From Pseudomonas argentinensis (GTDB lineage: Bacteria; Pseudomonadota; Gammaproteobacteria; Pseudomonadales; Pseudomonadaceae), in contig NZ_CP056087.1 in NCBI RefSeq assembly GCF_001839655.2, positions 3,162,001 to 3,226,000 of the forward strand: a stretch of 64,000 nucleotides of DNA, in the 5' to 3' direction. Positions 48,977-57,860 of the stretch are shown here, one piece after another. The notes under the pieces are model-generated. The model ran no database searches. It was given only the letters and a program-made list of their open reading frames with translations, and was not told the DNA's origin. Position numbers and translations under genes: made by a program. Numbering within the stretch: the first letter of the stretch is position 1; each line of letters starts with the position of its first letter.

Positions 48977-50659
48977 TCAGATGCGGAACTGGCGTACCAG
49001 GTTTTCCAGGCCCTGACCGAGTTGCGCCAGGCTGCGTGCGGTCTGGGCGCCCTGACGGGTTTCCTCGGCGACGCTGTCCACCGCGCCGGCGATCTGGTGC
49101 ACGCTGCGGTTGATCTCCTCGGCCACCGCGGTCTGCTCCTCGGCCGCACTGGCGATCTGCGCGTTCATGGCATTGATGGTGCCGATCAATCCGGCGATGG
49201 CATCCAGCGAGGCGCCGGCCTTGTTGGCCTGCTCGCTGGTGATCTCGCCGGCGTCACTGGACTGGCGCATGGCATTGACCGCCTCGCGGGTGCCGCTCTG
49301 CAAACGGTCGATCATGCCCTGGATTTCCTGGGTGCTCTGCTGGGTGCGGCTGGCCAGTGCCCTTACCTCGTCGGCGACCACGGCGAAGCCGCGGCCCGCC
49401 TCGCCCGCACGCGCCGCCTCGATGGCCGCGTTGAGTGCCAGCAGGTTGGTCTGTTCAGCGATCGAGCGGATCACGTCGAGCACGCTGACGATGGAATGCA
49501 CGTCCTGCTGCAGGCTATCGAGGGAGGTGCCGCTGCCGCGAATGTCGCCGACCAGCGAATGGATACGGGCGATGCTGCCATCCACCACCTGCTTGGCCGC
49601 CTGCCCTTCGCGGTCGGTCTGCTGGGCCGCCTCGGCCGCCCCCTGGGCGCTCTTGGCCACTTCATGGGCAGCGGCGGACATCTCGTTGATGGCGGTCGCC
49701 ACCTGGTCCGTTTCGTGGCGCTGCCTTTCCATGGCCTGCTCGGAGCGTTGCGCCTGGGCGGCGACCTGGCCAACCAGCTCGGTCAACTGGCCGGTCATCT
49801 CGGTAATCTGCCGCACCAGCCCGTGCACCTTGTCGACGAAACGATTGAACGAGCCGGCCAGCTCGCCCAACTCGTCACGGCTGGTGACCGGCAGGCGCTT
49901 GGTGAGGTCGCCGTCGCCGGCGGCGATGTCATCGAGGCTGGCCTTGATCTGCTGCAGCGGGCGCAGAAAGGTGTTGGCGAGGATGCCGCCAACCACGCCG
50001 AAGGTCACCAGCAGCACGGCGGCGATCACCACAATGCTGGTGATGATGGTGCTCACCCGCTGGTCGATGTCGGCGCGCACTTCGACGATCTGCGCCTCGA
50101 CGCCGTCCAGGTTGACCGCGGTGCCGAGCGCCATGTCCCACTTGGGCAGGTAGTAGCTGTAGGCGAGCTTGGGCACCTGGATCGACTCGTTGCCGGGTAA
50201 CGGCGAGGAATAGTTGACGTAGTAGCTGTTGTCCTTGGCGACGCGCACCAGCTCGCGGTTCACGAACACGCCGTTGACGTCGCGCCGATCATTGAGGCTC
50301 TTGCCAACATCCACGGGGCTGTCGCTGCGAAACAGCCGCACCACGTTGGAGTCATGACCGAAGAAGTAGCCGTCCTTGCCGTACTTGATCTTCGACAGGA
50401 TGGCGATGGCCTGTTTGCGGCTCTCCAGGTCGCCACTGGGCGCGGCGTCATACAGGCTCTGCACGGCGCCCATGGCGATTGCGCTGTAGTTCTGCAGCTC
50501 GTTGCGCTTCTCGGCGAGCAGGCGCTCACGGGTTTCAGTGACCTCCTGCTCCGCCAGGCCGTACAGCACCTTGGCGGCAGCGCCGCTCAGCACCACGGCG
50601 AACAGCAGAACGGGAACCAGAGCCAACAGCACAACTTTGGACTTCAAGGTCAGGCGCAT
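48977..50659 (-). CDS. Methyl-accepting chemotaxis protein with single Cache sensor
   Basis: 560 residues from ATG 50659, chosen because AAAGGA lies 8 nt upstream; an in-frame codon at 50689 is rejected. TM1 (about 10-30), periplasmic sCache-type domain (about 35-185; [22 protein letters not shown] and [19 protein letters not shown] are Cache hallmarks), TM2 (about 190-215), HAMP, and a signalling hairpin with tip [35 protein letters not shown]. The position after nuoN matches PA2652 (CtpM, malate chemoreceptor) of P. aeruginosa; identity is inferred by position only. A carrier gene lies next to it. Confidence 0.92.
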   Translation of the reverse strand: MRLTLKSKVVLLALVPVLLFAVVLSGAAAKVLYGLAEQEVTETRERLLAEKRNELQNYSAIAMGAVQSLYDAAPSGDLESRKQAIAILSKIKYGKDGYFFGHDSNVVRLFRSDSPVDVGKSLNDRRDVNGVFVNRELVRVAKDNSYYVNYSSPLPGNESIQVPKLAYSYYLPKWDMALGTAVNLDGVEAQIVEVRADIDQRVSTIITSIVVIAAVLLVTFGVVGGILANTFLRPLQQIKASLDDIAAGDGDLTKRLPVTSRDELGELAGSFNRFVDKVHGLVRQITEMTGQLTELVGQVAAQAQRSEQAMERQRHETDQVATAINEMSAAAHEVAKSAQGAAEAAQQTDREGQAAKQVVDGSIARIHSLVGDIRGSGTSLDSLQQDVHSIVSVLDVIRSIAEQTNLLALNAAIEAARAGEAGRGFAVVADEVRALASRTQQSTQEIQGMIDRLQSGTREAVNAMRQSSDAGEITSEQANKAGASLDAIAGLIGTINAMNAQIASAAEEQTAVAEEINRSVHQIAGAVDSVAEETRQGAQTARSLAQLGQGLENLVRQFRI

Positions 50660-50766
50660 TTTTATTTTCCTTTGACCAGATAAAGCCAAGGATAGCTGGC
50701 TTCTGCTCAGGTCATCGGCAGCCGCCTACGAAAACTTGAGCGCCCAGGCGACAGCCGGGAAATGCC

Positions 50767-52083
50767 TTACAGCACCATGGCGGCGACCCAGCCAAACACC
50801 AGCAGCGGCAGGTTGTAGTGCAGGAAGGTGGGCACCACGGTGTCCCAGATATGATTGTGCTGGCCGTCGACGTTGAGGCCCGCCGTCGGCCCCAGGGTCG
50901 AGTCGGAAGCCGGCGAGCCGGCATCGCCGATGGCACCGGCAGTGCCGACGATGCATACCGTGGCCAGAGGGCTGAAGCCCATCTGCACGCACAACGGCAC
51001 GAAGATCGCGGCGATGATCGGCACCGTAGAAAACGACGAGCCGATGCCCATGGTCACCAGCAAGCCGACCAGCAGCATCAGCAGCACGCCCAGGCCCCTG
51101 CTGTCGCCGATCCAGCCGGCGCTGGCGTCGACCAGGGCCTTGATCTCGCCGGTTTCGCGCATTACTTCGGCGAAACCCGAGGCGGCGATCATGATGAAGC
51201 CGATCATCGCCATCATCTTCATGCCTTCGGTGAACAGGTCGTCGGTCTCCTTCCAGCGCACGATGCCCGAGGCGGAAAACACCACGAAACCCAGCAACGC
51301 GCCGATGATCATCGAGTCGAGCCACAGCTGGGCGGCAAAGGCGATGGCCACCGCCACGCCGGCGACGATCAGGCTGCGTCGGTTATAGCTGGCGTCCACC
51401 CGCTCGGTGCGCTCGACCCGCGCAAGGTCGTAGCTGCGCTTGCCGCGGTAGCTGTACAGGGCGAGCAGCAGACCGGTGACCATGCCCAGGGCGGGGATCA
51501 GCATGGCGTGGCTGACGTTCACGCCGCTCACGTCCACTCCGCTGCGCACCACGTTGGCGAGCAGGATCTCGTGGAGAAAGATGTTGCCGAAGCCTACCGG
51601 CAGAAACATGTAGGGCGTTATCAGGCCGAAGGTCAGCACACAGGCGATCAACCGGCGGTCGATCTGCAAACGGGTGATCACGTACAGCAGCGGCGGCACC
51701 AGCAGCGGAATGAAGGCGATGTGGATGGGCAGGATGTTCTGCGAGGAGATCGCCACGGCGAGCAACAGGCCCACCAGCATCCATTTCAGCACCCCGCCGC
51801 CGCCCTCTTCCTGGCGACCGACCAGGGTCAGTGCCTTGTCGGCCAGGGCATGGGCCAGGCCGGACTTGGCGATCGCCACCGCGAAGGCGCCCAGCAAGGC
51901 GTAGGAAAGCGCCACGGTGGCGCCGCCACCCAGCCCCTTGTTGAAGGCCGCCAGCGAGCCGTCCATGCCCAGGCCGCCGATCATGCCGCCAGCCAGCGCG
52001 CCGATGATCAACGCCACCACGACGTGGACCCGGCAAAGGCTGAGAATCAGCATGATGCCGACGGCGGCGATAACTGCATTCAT
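50767..52083 (-). CDS. Na+/H+ antiporter (NhaC)-like carrier
   Basis: 438 residues with about eleven helices. [89 protein letters not shown] and [24 protein letters not shown] follow the Na_H_antiporter family, where [10 protein letters not shown] is a likely substrate site. Substrate is not provable; members include amino-acid or dicarboxylate carriers. Located 107 bp before the chemoreceptor on the same strand and possibly supplying its ligand. Confidence 0.82.
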   Translation of the reverse strand: MNAVIAAVGIMLILSLCRVHVVVALIIGALAGGMIGGLGMDGSLAAFNKGLGGGATVALSYALLGAFAVAIAKSGLAHALADKALTLVGRQEEGGGGVLKWMLVGLLLAVAISSQNILPIHIAFIPLLVPPLLYVITRLQIDRRLIACVLTFGLITPYMFLPVGFGNIFLHEILLANVVRSGVDVSGVNVSHAMLIPALGMVTGLLLALYSYRGKRSYDLARVERTERVDASYNRRSLIVAGVAVAIAFAAQLWLDSMIIGALLGFVVFSASGIVRWKETDDLFTEGMKMMAMIGFIMIAASGFAEVMRETGEIKALVDASAGWIGDSRGLGVLLMLLVGLLVTMGIGSSFSTVPIIAAIFVPLCVQMGFSPLATVCIVGTAGAIGDAGSPASDSTLGPTAGLNVDGQHNHIWDTVVPTFLHYNLPLLVFGWVAAMVL

Positions 52084-52156
52084 GAGAGGCTCCTCGAATC
52101 GCCATCAGCGGCGCAATCTGCTGGTTGCCGGACTCGGCAGGCCATAAAGAATCGTC

Positions 52157-52168
52157 GAAAGCGCTTTC
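52157..52168. repeat. Perfect 12-bp palindrome GAAAGCGCTTTC
   Basis: Self-complementary site about 75 bp upstream of the carrier start. Possible operator, or part of the neighbouring repeat. Confidence 0.45.
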
Positions 52169-52170
52169 AG

Positions 52171-52336
52171 GTCGCTTGCGACGGCCCATAGGGTTGCCGC
52201 CAGGGATGGCAGGCCGCAAAAAGCGTCGCACTCTGCCGGAAGCTGGCCTGGGTGTCAAAAAACTTCCGGGAGAAGTTTTTGACGTCGCTTGCGACGGCCC
52301 GAAGGGTGGCGGCCAGGGATGGCAGGCCACAAAAAA
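52171..52336. repeat. Two direct repeats of about 52 bp, 113 bp apart
   Basis: Copy 1 (52171-52222) and copy 2 (52284-52335) share GTCGCTTGCGACGGCCC, then AGGGT-GC-GCCAGGGATGGCAGGCC, then CAAAAA, with only a few differences. Each starts with an internal GTCGC/GCGAC stem. Between them, 52257-52283 forms a near-perfect inverted repeat (GTCAAAAAACTTC / GAAGTTTTTGAC). Confidence 0.85.
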
Positions 52337-52456
52337 CCGCGCTAGGCGTCGCGGGCGAGTCATCATGTAGCGCGGTTCTAAGCAAATAGCACAAACGTAC
52401 TTTGCGTGTTCAACCGCGGGCGTTAGCCTCACGCCCCTTTATCAACGGAGGATCCC

Positions 52457-53053
52457 ATGCTCGATATCGTTCTGATCGCCGGCTCAAGCCGCCCCGACAG
52501 CCAATCCGCCAAGGTTGCCCACTTTCTGCGTCAACGCCTGGTCACCCTGGGCAAGACCAGTGCCGAGCTCAGCCAGATCATCGACCTTGGCGCCGGCCCG
52601 CTGCCGCTGTGGCCTGCCGACGACAACGGCACCTGGGCCGACTACGGCCCGCGCCTGCAGCGCGCCGATGCGGTGGTGGTGATCGCCCCGGAGTGGAATG
52701 GCATGGCCGGCCCGGCGATCAAGAATTTCTTCATCTACGCCAGCAAGGCCGAACTGGCCCACAAGCCGGGGCTGCTGGTGGGCGTGTCGTCGGGAATCGG
52801 CGGCGGCAGCCCGATTGCCGAGCTGCGCAGCTCCAGCTACAAGAACTGCCGGGTCAACTACCTGCCCGAGCACCTGATCATTCGCTCGGTGACCAAGGTC
52901 CTCAACGAGGACCAGCCGGCCAGCGAAGACGACAGCCGCATTCGTGCCCGTATCGATTACGCGCTGGATATCCTGGCCAGGTACGGCGAGGCGCTGAAAC
53001 CCGTGCGCGCCGCCATCGACCTCAGCGACCCGGCATTTACCAATGGCATGTAA
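52457..53053 (+). CDS. NADPH-dependent FMN reductase family flavoprotein
   Basis: 198 residues, flavodoxin-like fold. The FMN phosphate loop is IVLIAGSSRPDSQSAKVA near the N-terminus, and the second FMN contact is APEWNGMAGPAIKNFFIYAS (about residues 77-96), as in chromate/quinone reductases such as ChrR. The usual third segment is also present (GVSSGIGGGSPIAELR). It is single and convergent with the two-component operon. The physiological electron acceptor is unknown. Confidence 0.85.
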   Translation: MLDIVLIAGSSRPDSQSAKVAHFLRQRLVTLGKTSAELSQIIDLGAGPLPLWPADDNGTWADYGPRLQRADAVVVIAPEWNGMAGPAIKNFFIYASKAELAHKPGLLVGVSSGIGGGSPIAELRSSSYKNCRVNYLPEHLIIRSVTKVLNEDQPASEDDSRIRARIDYALDILARYGEALKPVRAAIDLSDPAFTNGM

Positions 53054-53066
53054 GTGTCAGGCGCGG

Positions 53067-53093
53067 GGTGCGGATCGTCAGGCGATCCGCACC
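53067..53093. terminator. Hairpin between convergent reductase and kinase genes
   Basis: Perfect 11-bp stem 53067-53077 / 53083-53093 with a 5-nt loop. No T run on either side, so termination strength is uncertain. Confidence 0.5.
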
Positions 53094-53112
53094 TCATCCC
53101 GGAAATAAGCGC

Positions 53113-54435
53113 TTATCGGGCGCGCAGCGGCAGCTCGATGCGGACCTGCAAGCCGCCCAGTTCACTGTCGTGCAGCGTGAGGGTGCCGTCCCAGGCATCG
53201 ACGATATCGCGCACGATCCCCAGGCCCAGGCCATGGCCCGCGGTTTGCTCGTCCAGGCGAATACCGCGGCTGAGCACTTCTTCGCGGCGTTCGCTGTCGA
53301 TCCCGGGCCCATCGTCATCGACGCTCAATACATAGGCCTTGTCGGTGCGTTCGATACTCAGGCGCACCTGGCTGTCGGTCCACTTGCAGGCGTTGTCCAG
53401 CAGGTTGCCGAGCAGCTCCAGCAAGTCCTCGCGATCACGGGGCAGGCGCAGGTCGGGCGGCGAGGCCTGCCAGCTCAGCTCGATGCCACTGTCGTGGATC
53501 ATGCCAAGGGTGGCGAACAGACCGGGTAATTCTTGCCGGCAATCGAAGTGCGCGCCGGGCAACGCCTCGCCGGCCAGGCGCGCGCGGCCCAGCTCGCGGG
53601 CGATACGCTGCTCGATCTGCTGCAGGTGTTCGATCAGGTTGTCGCGAAGTTCGGGGTGCGCACGCAGTTCGTCCCGGGAGGCCAGGTTGACCAGCACCGC
53701 CAGCGGCGTCTTCAACGCATGGCCCAGGTTGCCCAGGGCATTGCGCGAGCGCTTGAGGGTTTCTTCTGTGTGGGCCAACAGGTGGTTGATCTGCTCCACC
53801 AGCGGCTCCAGCTCCTCGGGCACCTGTTCATCCAGCCCGGAGCGCTGCCCTTGCTGCAACTGGGCAATCTGCACGCGGGTCTGCTCCAGCGGCCGCAATG
53901 CGCGGCTGACCGCCAGGCGCTGCAGCAGCAGAATCAACGCCAGGCCACCAAGTCCCAGCGCCAGGCCGATACGCTGCACCCGGCGGAAGCTGTCCAGCAC
54001 CGGCGTGTAGTCACGGGCCACGGTAATGGTCAGCTCCTGGCCGAAGCGCCGGTATTCGCCGCGAAAGGTCACCAGCACCTGTTCCTGAGGCCCCTCCTGC
54101 AGCACGGGTTGCAGGCCGTCCACGTCCGAGGGTTGCAGTTCGCTGTCCCACAGCGAGCGGGAGCGCCAGCTCTTGTCGCTGAAGCCGATACGGAAATACA
54201 GGCCCGAATAGGGGCGCTGATAGGCCGCGCTCAGTCGCGACTCGTCGAGCTGGATACCGGACGGCCCGCGCACCAGCGCGATCAGCAGCGATTGCGCTTC
54301 CTCTTCGAGCCCGGCCTGCATGTAGCGCCGCAGGTTGTTGTCGAACAGCCACAGGCAGGTCTGCGCCAGCAGCAGGCCAATGATCAGCAACACGCTGATC
54401 AGGCTCAGGCTCAGGCGCCGCTGGATCGACCTCAA
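53113..54435 (-). CDS. bqsS: Sensor histidine kinase, BqsS-like
   Basis: 440 residues. The start is TTG at 54435, overlapping the regulator stop (TTGA); the next in-frame Met (residue 39) would delete TM1. TM1 about 10-31, periplasmic sensor about 32-155, TM2 about 156-178, HAMP, H-box [16 protein letters not shown] with phospho-His about residue 239, N-box [13 protein letters not shown] boxes SVDDDGPGI and GHGLGLGIV. The position, partner and neighbours resemble BqsS (CarS) of P. aeruginosa, which answers Fe(II)/Ca. I see neither RExxE nor ExxE in the sensor domain, so the signal may differ. Confidence 0.85.
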   Translation of the reverse strand: MRSIQRRLSLSLISVLLIIGLLLAQTCLWLFDNNLRRYMQAGLEEEAQSLLIALVRGPSGIQLDESRLSAAYQRPYSGLYFRIGFSDKSWRSRSLWDSELQPSDVDGLQPVLQEGPQEQVLVTFRGEYRRFGQELTITVARDYTPVLDSFRRVQRIGLALGLGGLALILLLQRLAVSRALRPLEQTRVQIAQLQQGQRSGLDEQVPEELEPLVEQINHLLAHTEETLKRSRNALGNLGHALKTPLAVLVNLASRDELRAHPELRDNLIEHLQQIEQRIARELGRARLAGEALPGAHFDCRQELPGLFATLGMIHDSGIELSWQASPPDLRLPRDREDLLELLGNLLDNACKWTDSQVRLSIERTDKAYVLSVDDDGPGIDSERREEVLSRGIRLDEQTAGHGLGLGIVRDIVDAWDGTLTLHDSELGGLQVRIELPLRAR

Positions 54436-55100
54436 GCGGCGCTACCGGTGAACCGATAGCCCTGGCCGCGGCGGGTTTCGATCACCTCGCGGCCGAGCTT
54501 GCGGCGCAGGTGGTTGACGTGCACCTCGATGACGTTGGAGTCGCGCTCGGTCTCGCCGTCGTAAAGGTGTTCGGCCAGGTGGCTCTTGGAGAGGATCTGC
54601 CCGGCGTGCAGCATGAAGTAGCGCAACAGGCGAAACTCCGCGGCGGTCAGCTCGATCGCCTGCTCGCCACGGCTGACGCACTGCCGGCTTTCATCCAGGT
54701 GCAGCCCGGCGGCCTGCAACTGCGGCTGATTGGCCAGGCCGCGGGCGCGGCGCAGCAGCGCCTGGATGCGCAGCTGCAGTTCTTCGGGGTGAAAGGGTTT
54801 GGTCAGGTAATCGTCGGCACCGACCTTCAGGCCTTCGATACGCTCGGCCCAGGAGCCGCGGGCGGTGAGAATCAACACCGGGGTGACCACGCCACCCTGG
54901 CGCCACTCCTGCAGCACCTCGAGCCCCGGTTTGCCAGGCAAACCGAGGTCGAGAATGATCAGGTCGTAGGGCTCACTGGCGCCCTGGTACACGGCGTCGC
55001 GGCCGTCGGCCAGCCAGTCCACGGCATAGCCCTGGCGGGTCAGTGAGGCGGTCAGTTCATCGGCAAGCGGTACGTGGTCTTCAACCAGCAACAGGCGCAT
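54432..55100 (-). CDS. bqsR: OmpR-family response regulator, BqsR-like
   Basis: 222 residues. Receiver domain with phospho-Asp in [13 protein letters not shown] (about residue 51), the acidic pair at residues 7-8 (LVEDH), Thr/Lys switch residues (LTARGSW, LTKPF). The winged helix is [22 protein letters not shown] ... [30 protein letters not shown]. It overlaps the kinase and follows the second PepSY gene with one base between. It probably autoregulates through the box at 55777-55792. Confidence 0.9.
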   Translation of the reverse strand: MRLLLVEDHVPLADELTASLTRQGYAVDWLADGRDAVYQGASEPYDLIILDLGLPGKPGLEVLQEWRQGGVVTPVLILTARGSWAERIEGLKVGADDYLTKPFHPEELQLRIQALLRRARGLANQPQLQAAGLHLDESRQCVSRGEQAIELTAAEFRLLRYFMLHAGQILSKSHLAEHLYDGETERDSNVIEVHVNHLRRKLGREVIETRRGQGYRFTGSAA

Positions 55101-55101
55101 G

Positions 55102-55416
55102 TCAGTCGTCTACCTCATCCTTCAGGATCTTGCCGTCGTGGGCATCGAGCTCCAGTTCACGAACCACCCCCTCGCGGGTCAGCAGTTCCACTTCATAGAC
55201 GAAGACATCGTCTTCTTCCTCCAGCTCGGCCTCGAGCAGGGTCGCACCCGGGTAGCGCTCCAGGGCGGCGCGCATCAGCTGGTCGAGAGGCAGGATCACG
55301 CCACTCAGGCGCAGATCCCGCGCTTCGTCCTGGTCAAGGTCACGTGCGCTGGCCACGCACGTCAGCGCGGCCAGCGAAACGATGCAGATGCAGCGAAAAA
55401 CGGGGTTGCCTTTCAT
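55102..55416 (-). CDS. PepSY-domain periplasmic protein (second of a pair)
   Basis: 104 residues from ATG 55416, sharing one base with the stop of the upstream PepSY gene; a TTG one codon earlier is not needed. N-terminal signal segment [22 protein letters not shown], then a PepSY fold: [55 protein letters not shown]. It is very acidic, as seen in small PepSY proteins that may bind metal or influence peptidases or kinases. Likely partner of the kinase. Corresponds in position to PA2658/PA2659. Confidence 0.86.
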   Translation of the reverse strand: MKGNPVFRCICIVSLAALTCVASARDLDQDEARDLRLSGVILPLDQLMRAALERYPGATLLEAELEEEDDVFVYEVELLTREGVVRELELDAHDGKILKDEVDD

Positions 55417-55724
55417 CAATCATCCTGGTGGTTCTTGAGCACGGTGCCGTTGGTGGCATCCAGTTCGACGTCCCACTTCTGGTTCTGGGCGTCGCGGATT
55501 TCGACCTGGTAGAGGTAGCGGCCGTATTCTTCCTCGAGCTCGGTGTCGCCCAGTTTACCGCCGGGATGGGCGGCAAGGGCAGCCTCGTTGAGCCTCTCGA
55601 ACGACTGGATGGTGCCGGCGTCACGCAGTTTCAATGCCTCGTCCGGCCCCAGATCTCGGGCCTGGGCGACACCTGCAGCGGCGGTGAGCGCAGCAACGGC
55701 GAACAAAGCGGTCAATTTCTTCAT
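55416..55724 (-). CDS. PepSY-domain periplasmic protein (first of a pair)
   Basis: 102 residues. Signal peptide MKKLTALFAVAALTAAAGVAQA, then IQSFERLNEAALAAHPGGKLGDTELEEEYGRYLYQVEIRDAQNQKWDVELDATNGTVLKN, a single PepSY domain. AGGAG precedes ATG 55724. First gene of the four-gene operon PepSY-PepSY-regulator-kinase. It is a paralogue of the next gene: both share a RDL-x-x-DEA start and an acidic ELEEE stretch. Confidence 0.88.
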   Translation of the reverse strand: MKKLTALFAVAALTAAAGVAQARDLGPDEALKLRDAGTIQSFERLNEAALAAHPGGKLGDTELEEEYGRYLYQVEIRDAQNQKWDVELDATNGTVLKNHQDD

Positions 55725-55757
55725 GGTGATCTCCTGAGTAATCGTGTTTCGACGATG

Positions 55758-55792
55758 TTCAGGTTAAGGGGAGCGACTTAATTCAACCTGAA
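55758..55792. promoter_or_regulatory. Inverted-repeat operator with BqsR-box-like element
   Basis: Inverted repeat TTCAGGTT (55758-55765) / AACCTGAA (55785-55792). On the minus strand, 55792-55777 reads TTCAG-N6-TTAAG, one base away from the TTAAG-N6-TTAAG consensus I recall for BqsR. It lies about 55 bp upstream of the first PepSY gene and between two divergent genes. Confidence 0.6.
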
Positions 55793-55853
55793 TTACCCCA
55801 CAGACCCGCCCAGCCTACGGCCTTATACTGGCGCCTCTTCAGCGGAGGCCGGC

Positions 55854-56933
55854 ATGAGCGCCATTCAGATCAAGTTCCCTGCCCTCACCCTCAAGGCCGG
55901 TCAGCGCGCCCTGGTGCGCATTCGCGAGCGCGGTCTGCAACCCGGCGATGTCGGCACCCTGCCCGGCGCCGCGGGCGGGCCCAAGGCGCTGGGCATTCAG
56001 GGGCTGGATATCGCCCTGTTCGGCGACTGGCTGGCCCGGGCGCCCCGCGAGCGCTCGCTGATCGGCGCGTCCATCGGCTCCTGGCGCTTCGCCAGCGCCT
56101 GCCTCCCCGACCCTGCCGCTGCGCTGCAGCGCCTGGGTGAGCTGTACACCGGCATGCGTTTCGCCAAGGGCGTGAGCATCATCGAGGTGACCGAGCGCTG
56201 CGTGCGCATGCTCGACGAACTGTTGCAGCATCAGGACGCCGCGGTGCTCGACAATCCCCACTACCGGCTCAACATCCTGGTGGTGAAAAGCCATGGCCGG
56301 CTTGCCGAGGACGATCGCCGCTCCCTGGGTCTGGGGCTGTCGTCGGTGATTGGCAGCAACCTGCTCGGCCGCCCTCGCCTGGCCCGTCACTTCGAGCGGG
56401 TGATCCTGCACGACGCCCGCCTGGCGCCGCCGCTGCATCCGCTGAGCGACTTTCCCTCGCGCTGCCTGCCGCTGGATGTCGGCAACCTGCGCCACGCCCT
56501 GCTGGCCTCCGGCTCGATCCCCTTCGTGATGCAGGGCGTGCGCGACATTCCCGGCGCAGGCTCCGGCACCTACCGCGACGGCGGCCTGCTGGATTACCAC
56601 CTCGACCTGCCCTACAGCGGCGATGACGTGGTGCTGTACCCGCACTTCACCGATCGCATCATTCCCGGCTGGTTCGACAAGGGCATGCCCTGGCGCCGGG
56701 GCGATGCCATGCGCCTGCAGGACGTCCTGCTGCTGGCCCCCTCGCGTGACTACCTGGCCCGCCTGCCCTACGGCAAGCTGCCGGATCGCAAGGATTTCAC
56801 CCGGTTCCTGGGCGACGATGCCGGGCGCGAAGGCTACTGGCGCCAGGCGATGGATGAGAGCCGGCGCATGGGCGACGAATTTCTCGAGCTGACCGAAACG
56901 GGCCGCCTGGCCGATCATCTGCTGCCGCTATAA
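55854..56933 (+). CDS. Patatin-like phospholipase
   Basis: 359 residues. Oxyanion loop GAAGGPKALG (about residues 38-47), nucleophile elbow GASIGS (GxSxG, about 72-77) and catalytic Asp in YRDGGLLDYHLD (about 242). No signal peptide. The lid region between them is long, and the C-terminal 100 residues (GMPWRRGDAMRLQDVLLLAPS, GREGYWRQAMDESRRMGDEFLEL) are not typical of short bacterial patatins such as RssA. Divergent from the PepSY operon, sharing its control region. Confidence 0.85.
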   Translation: MSAIQIKFPALTLKAGQRALVRIRERGLQPGDVGTLPGAAGGPKALGIQGLDIALFGDWLARAPRERSLIGASIGSWRFASACLPDPAAALQRLGELYTGMRFAKGVSIIEVTERCVRMLDELLQHQDAAVLDNPHYRLNILVVKSHGRLAEDDRRSLGLGLSSVIGSNLLGRPRLARHFERVILHDARLAPPLHPLSDFPSRCLPLDVGNLRHALLASGSIPFVMQGVRDIPGAGSGTYRDGGLLDYHLDLPYSGDDVVLYPHFTDRIIPGWFDKGMPWRRGDAMRLQDVLLLAPSRDYLARLPYGKLPDRKDFTRFLGDDAGREGYWRQAMDESRRMGDEFLELTETGRLADHLLPL

Positions 56934-57311
56934 CCCGCCGCAGGCCCCTCGCGGGCATTTGCGACGGCAGTCAGAAAACCGCCACTGGCTATTTCAAGCA
57001 AATTAACCGCCTGTCTGCACTGATAAAAATCCCTGAACTTAACGGAACTGATCAGCAGGGCTATTTTCCTATTTGGTGTTGATGCCATTTTCGGTAGTTA
57101 AACAGTAAGTGCACGGCCCAACGGCGTGCCGCCACCCTTGAAAACTTTGACGCCCGTCAACTTCACAAGATGATTTTCGGTTTTATTTGAAAATTAATTA
57201 ATTTGGATGTGACTTGCAGGGCTCATCGAACCATCAACAACTAGGACCGTCGGCGTTGAGCAAGCTCGCTGACACTATGAATCATTGGGAAACCCTCGGA
57301 GAACCGACCCC
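56934..57311 (+). other. 378-bp AT-rich spacer upstream of the small orphan gene
   Basis: No gene. AT-rich stretches at 57010-57100 and 57165-57215. Holds a promoter candidate overlapped by a palindrome (57147-57174). Confidence 0.55.
57147..57174 (+). promoter_or_regulatory. Promoter candidate with operator palindrome for the 89-residue orphan
   Basis: TTGACG (57147-57152), 16-bp spacer, GATGAT (57169-57174). The -35 is part of TTGACGCCCGTCAA (57147-57160), a perfect 6+6-bp inverted repeat that could bind a regulator blocking polymerase. Leader about 135 nt. Confidence 0.45.
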
Positions 57312-57581
57312 ATGAACGCTTCGCTGCGTTTCAATGATGCACTGCTGATTGCCGACCGCGCCTTTCAACCTTTCCACTGCGTGGCCTGGGCGCCGCAGGA
57401 CGGTACCGGCGTACTGAGCCTGACGATCGTCGACCGCACCAATACGCCGTTGATCGACCGCGCGCAACTGACCAGCAGCATCTACAGCGACCCCCAGGAG
57501 CTGGCCAAGGCCCTGAAAAAGTCCCGTGACGAGCTCAGCAGCAAGGGCTTCGATCTCGCGCCCTGGAGCATGCCGGAATAA
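57312..57581 (+). CDS. Small conserved-looking protein of unknown function
   Basis: 89 residues from ATG 57312. No signal peptide or membrane helix. The sequence alternates beta-like segments (MNASLRFNDALLIADRAFQ, VLSLTIVDRTNTPL) with a helix (SDPQELAKALKKSRDELSSKG) and ends DLAPWSMPE. Codon use matches the window, which supports a real gene. It stands alone, with its own promoter candidate upstream and a hairpin downstream. I do not recognise the family. Confidence 0.7.
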   Translation: MNASLRFNDALLIADRAFQPFHCVAWAPQDGTGVLSLTIVDRTNTPLIDRAQLTSSIYSDPQELAKALKKSRDELSSKGFDLAPWSMPE

Positions 57582-57603
57582 CACGCCGGCACTTGTTTTT
57601 GCC

Positions 57604-57630
57604 AGTTGCCGCCCCTCTGGTGCGGCAACT
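57604..57630 (+). terminator. Hairpin after the orphan gene
   Basis: 9-bp stem 57604-57612 / 57622-57630 with a 9-nt loop, then TGCCTCAGTTTT. A weak terminator. Confidence 0.45.
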
Positions 57631-57685
57631 TGCCTCAGTTTTATAAGTGCCCTCTTCTTGTTTATACGTTCGCCTTGGTGCCCTC

Positions 57686-57732
57686 GTTAAAGTCTGAACT
57701 TCCCGCCGCGTTCAGCGGGCTAAGTCTTTAAC
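57686..57732 (+). promoter_or_regulatory. Imperfect 47-bp palindrome upstream of topoisomerase IB
   Basis: Nested matches GTTAAAG (57686-57692) / CTTTAAC (57726-57732), ACTT/AAGT, and CCCGC (57702-57706) / GCGGG (57715-57719). No T run, so it is more likely an operator or a leader structure than a terminator. Confidence 0.45.
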
Positions 57733-57860
57733 TGTTGCCATGAGCGAACCGGCATGCAAAACCTCGTTGTAACTTCGCCGTCCATCTTATATCGCGCTGC
57801 CGCGTATCCGGCCGATGATCTTCATCTGCCTGTAGGTTGCTTGATCGTGGAAACGACGCG

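Larger units (their letters stand above)
52084..52456. other. 373-bp divergent intergenic region with repeats
   Basis: No gene is seen. Besides the two direct repeats and the palindrome, it must hold the promoters for the minus-strand carrier and the plus-strand flavin reductase. RBS GGAGGAT precedes ATG 52457. Confidence 0.6.
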
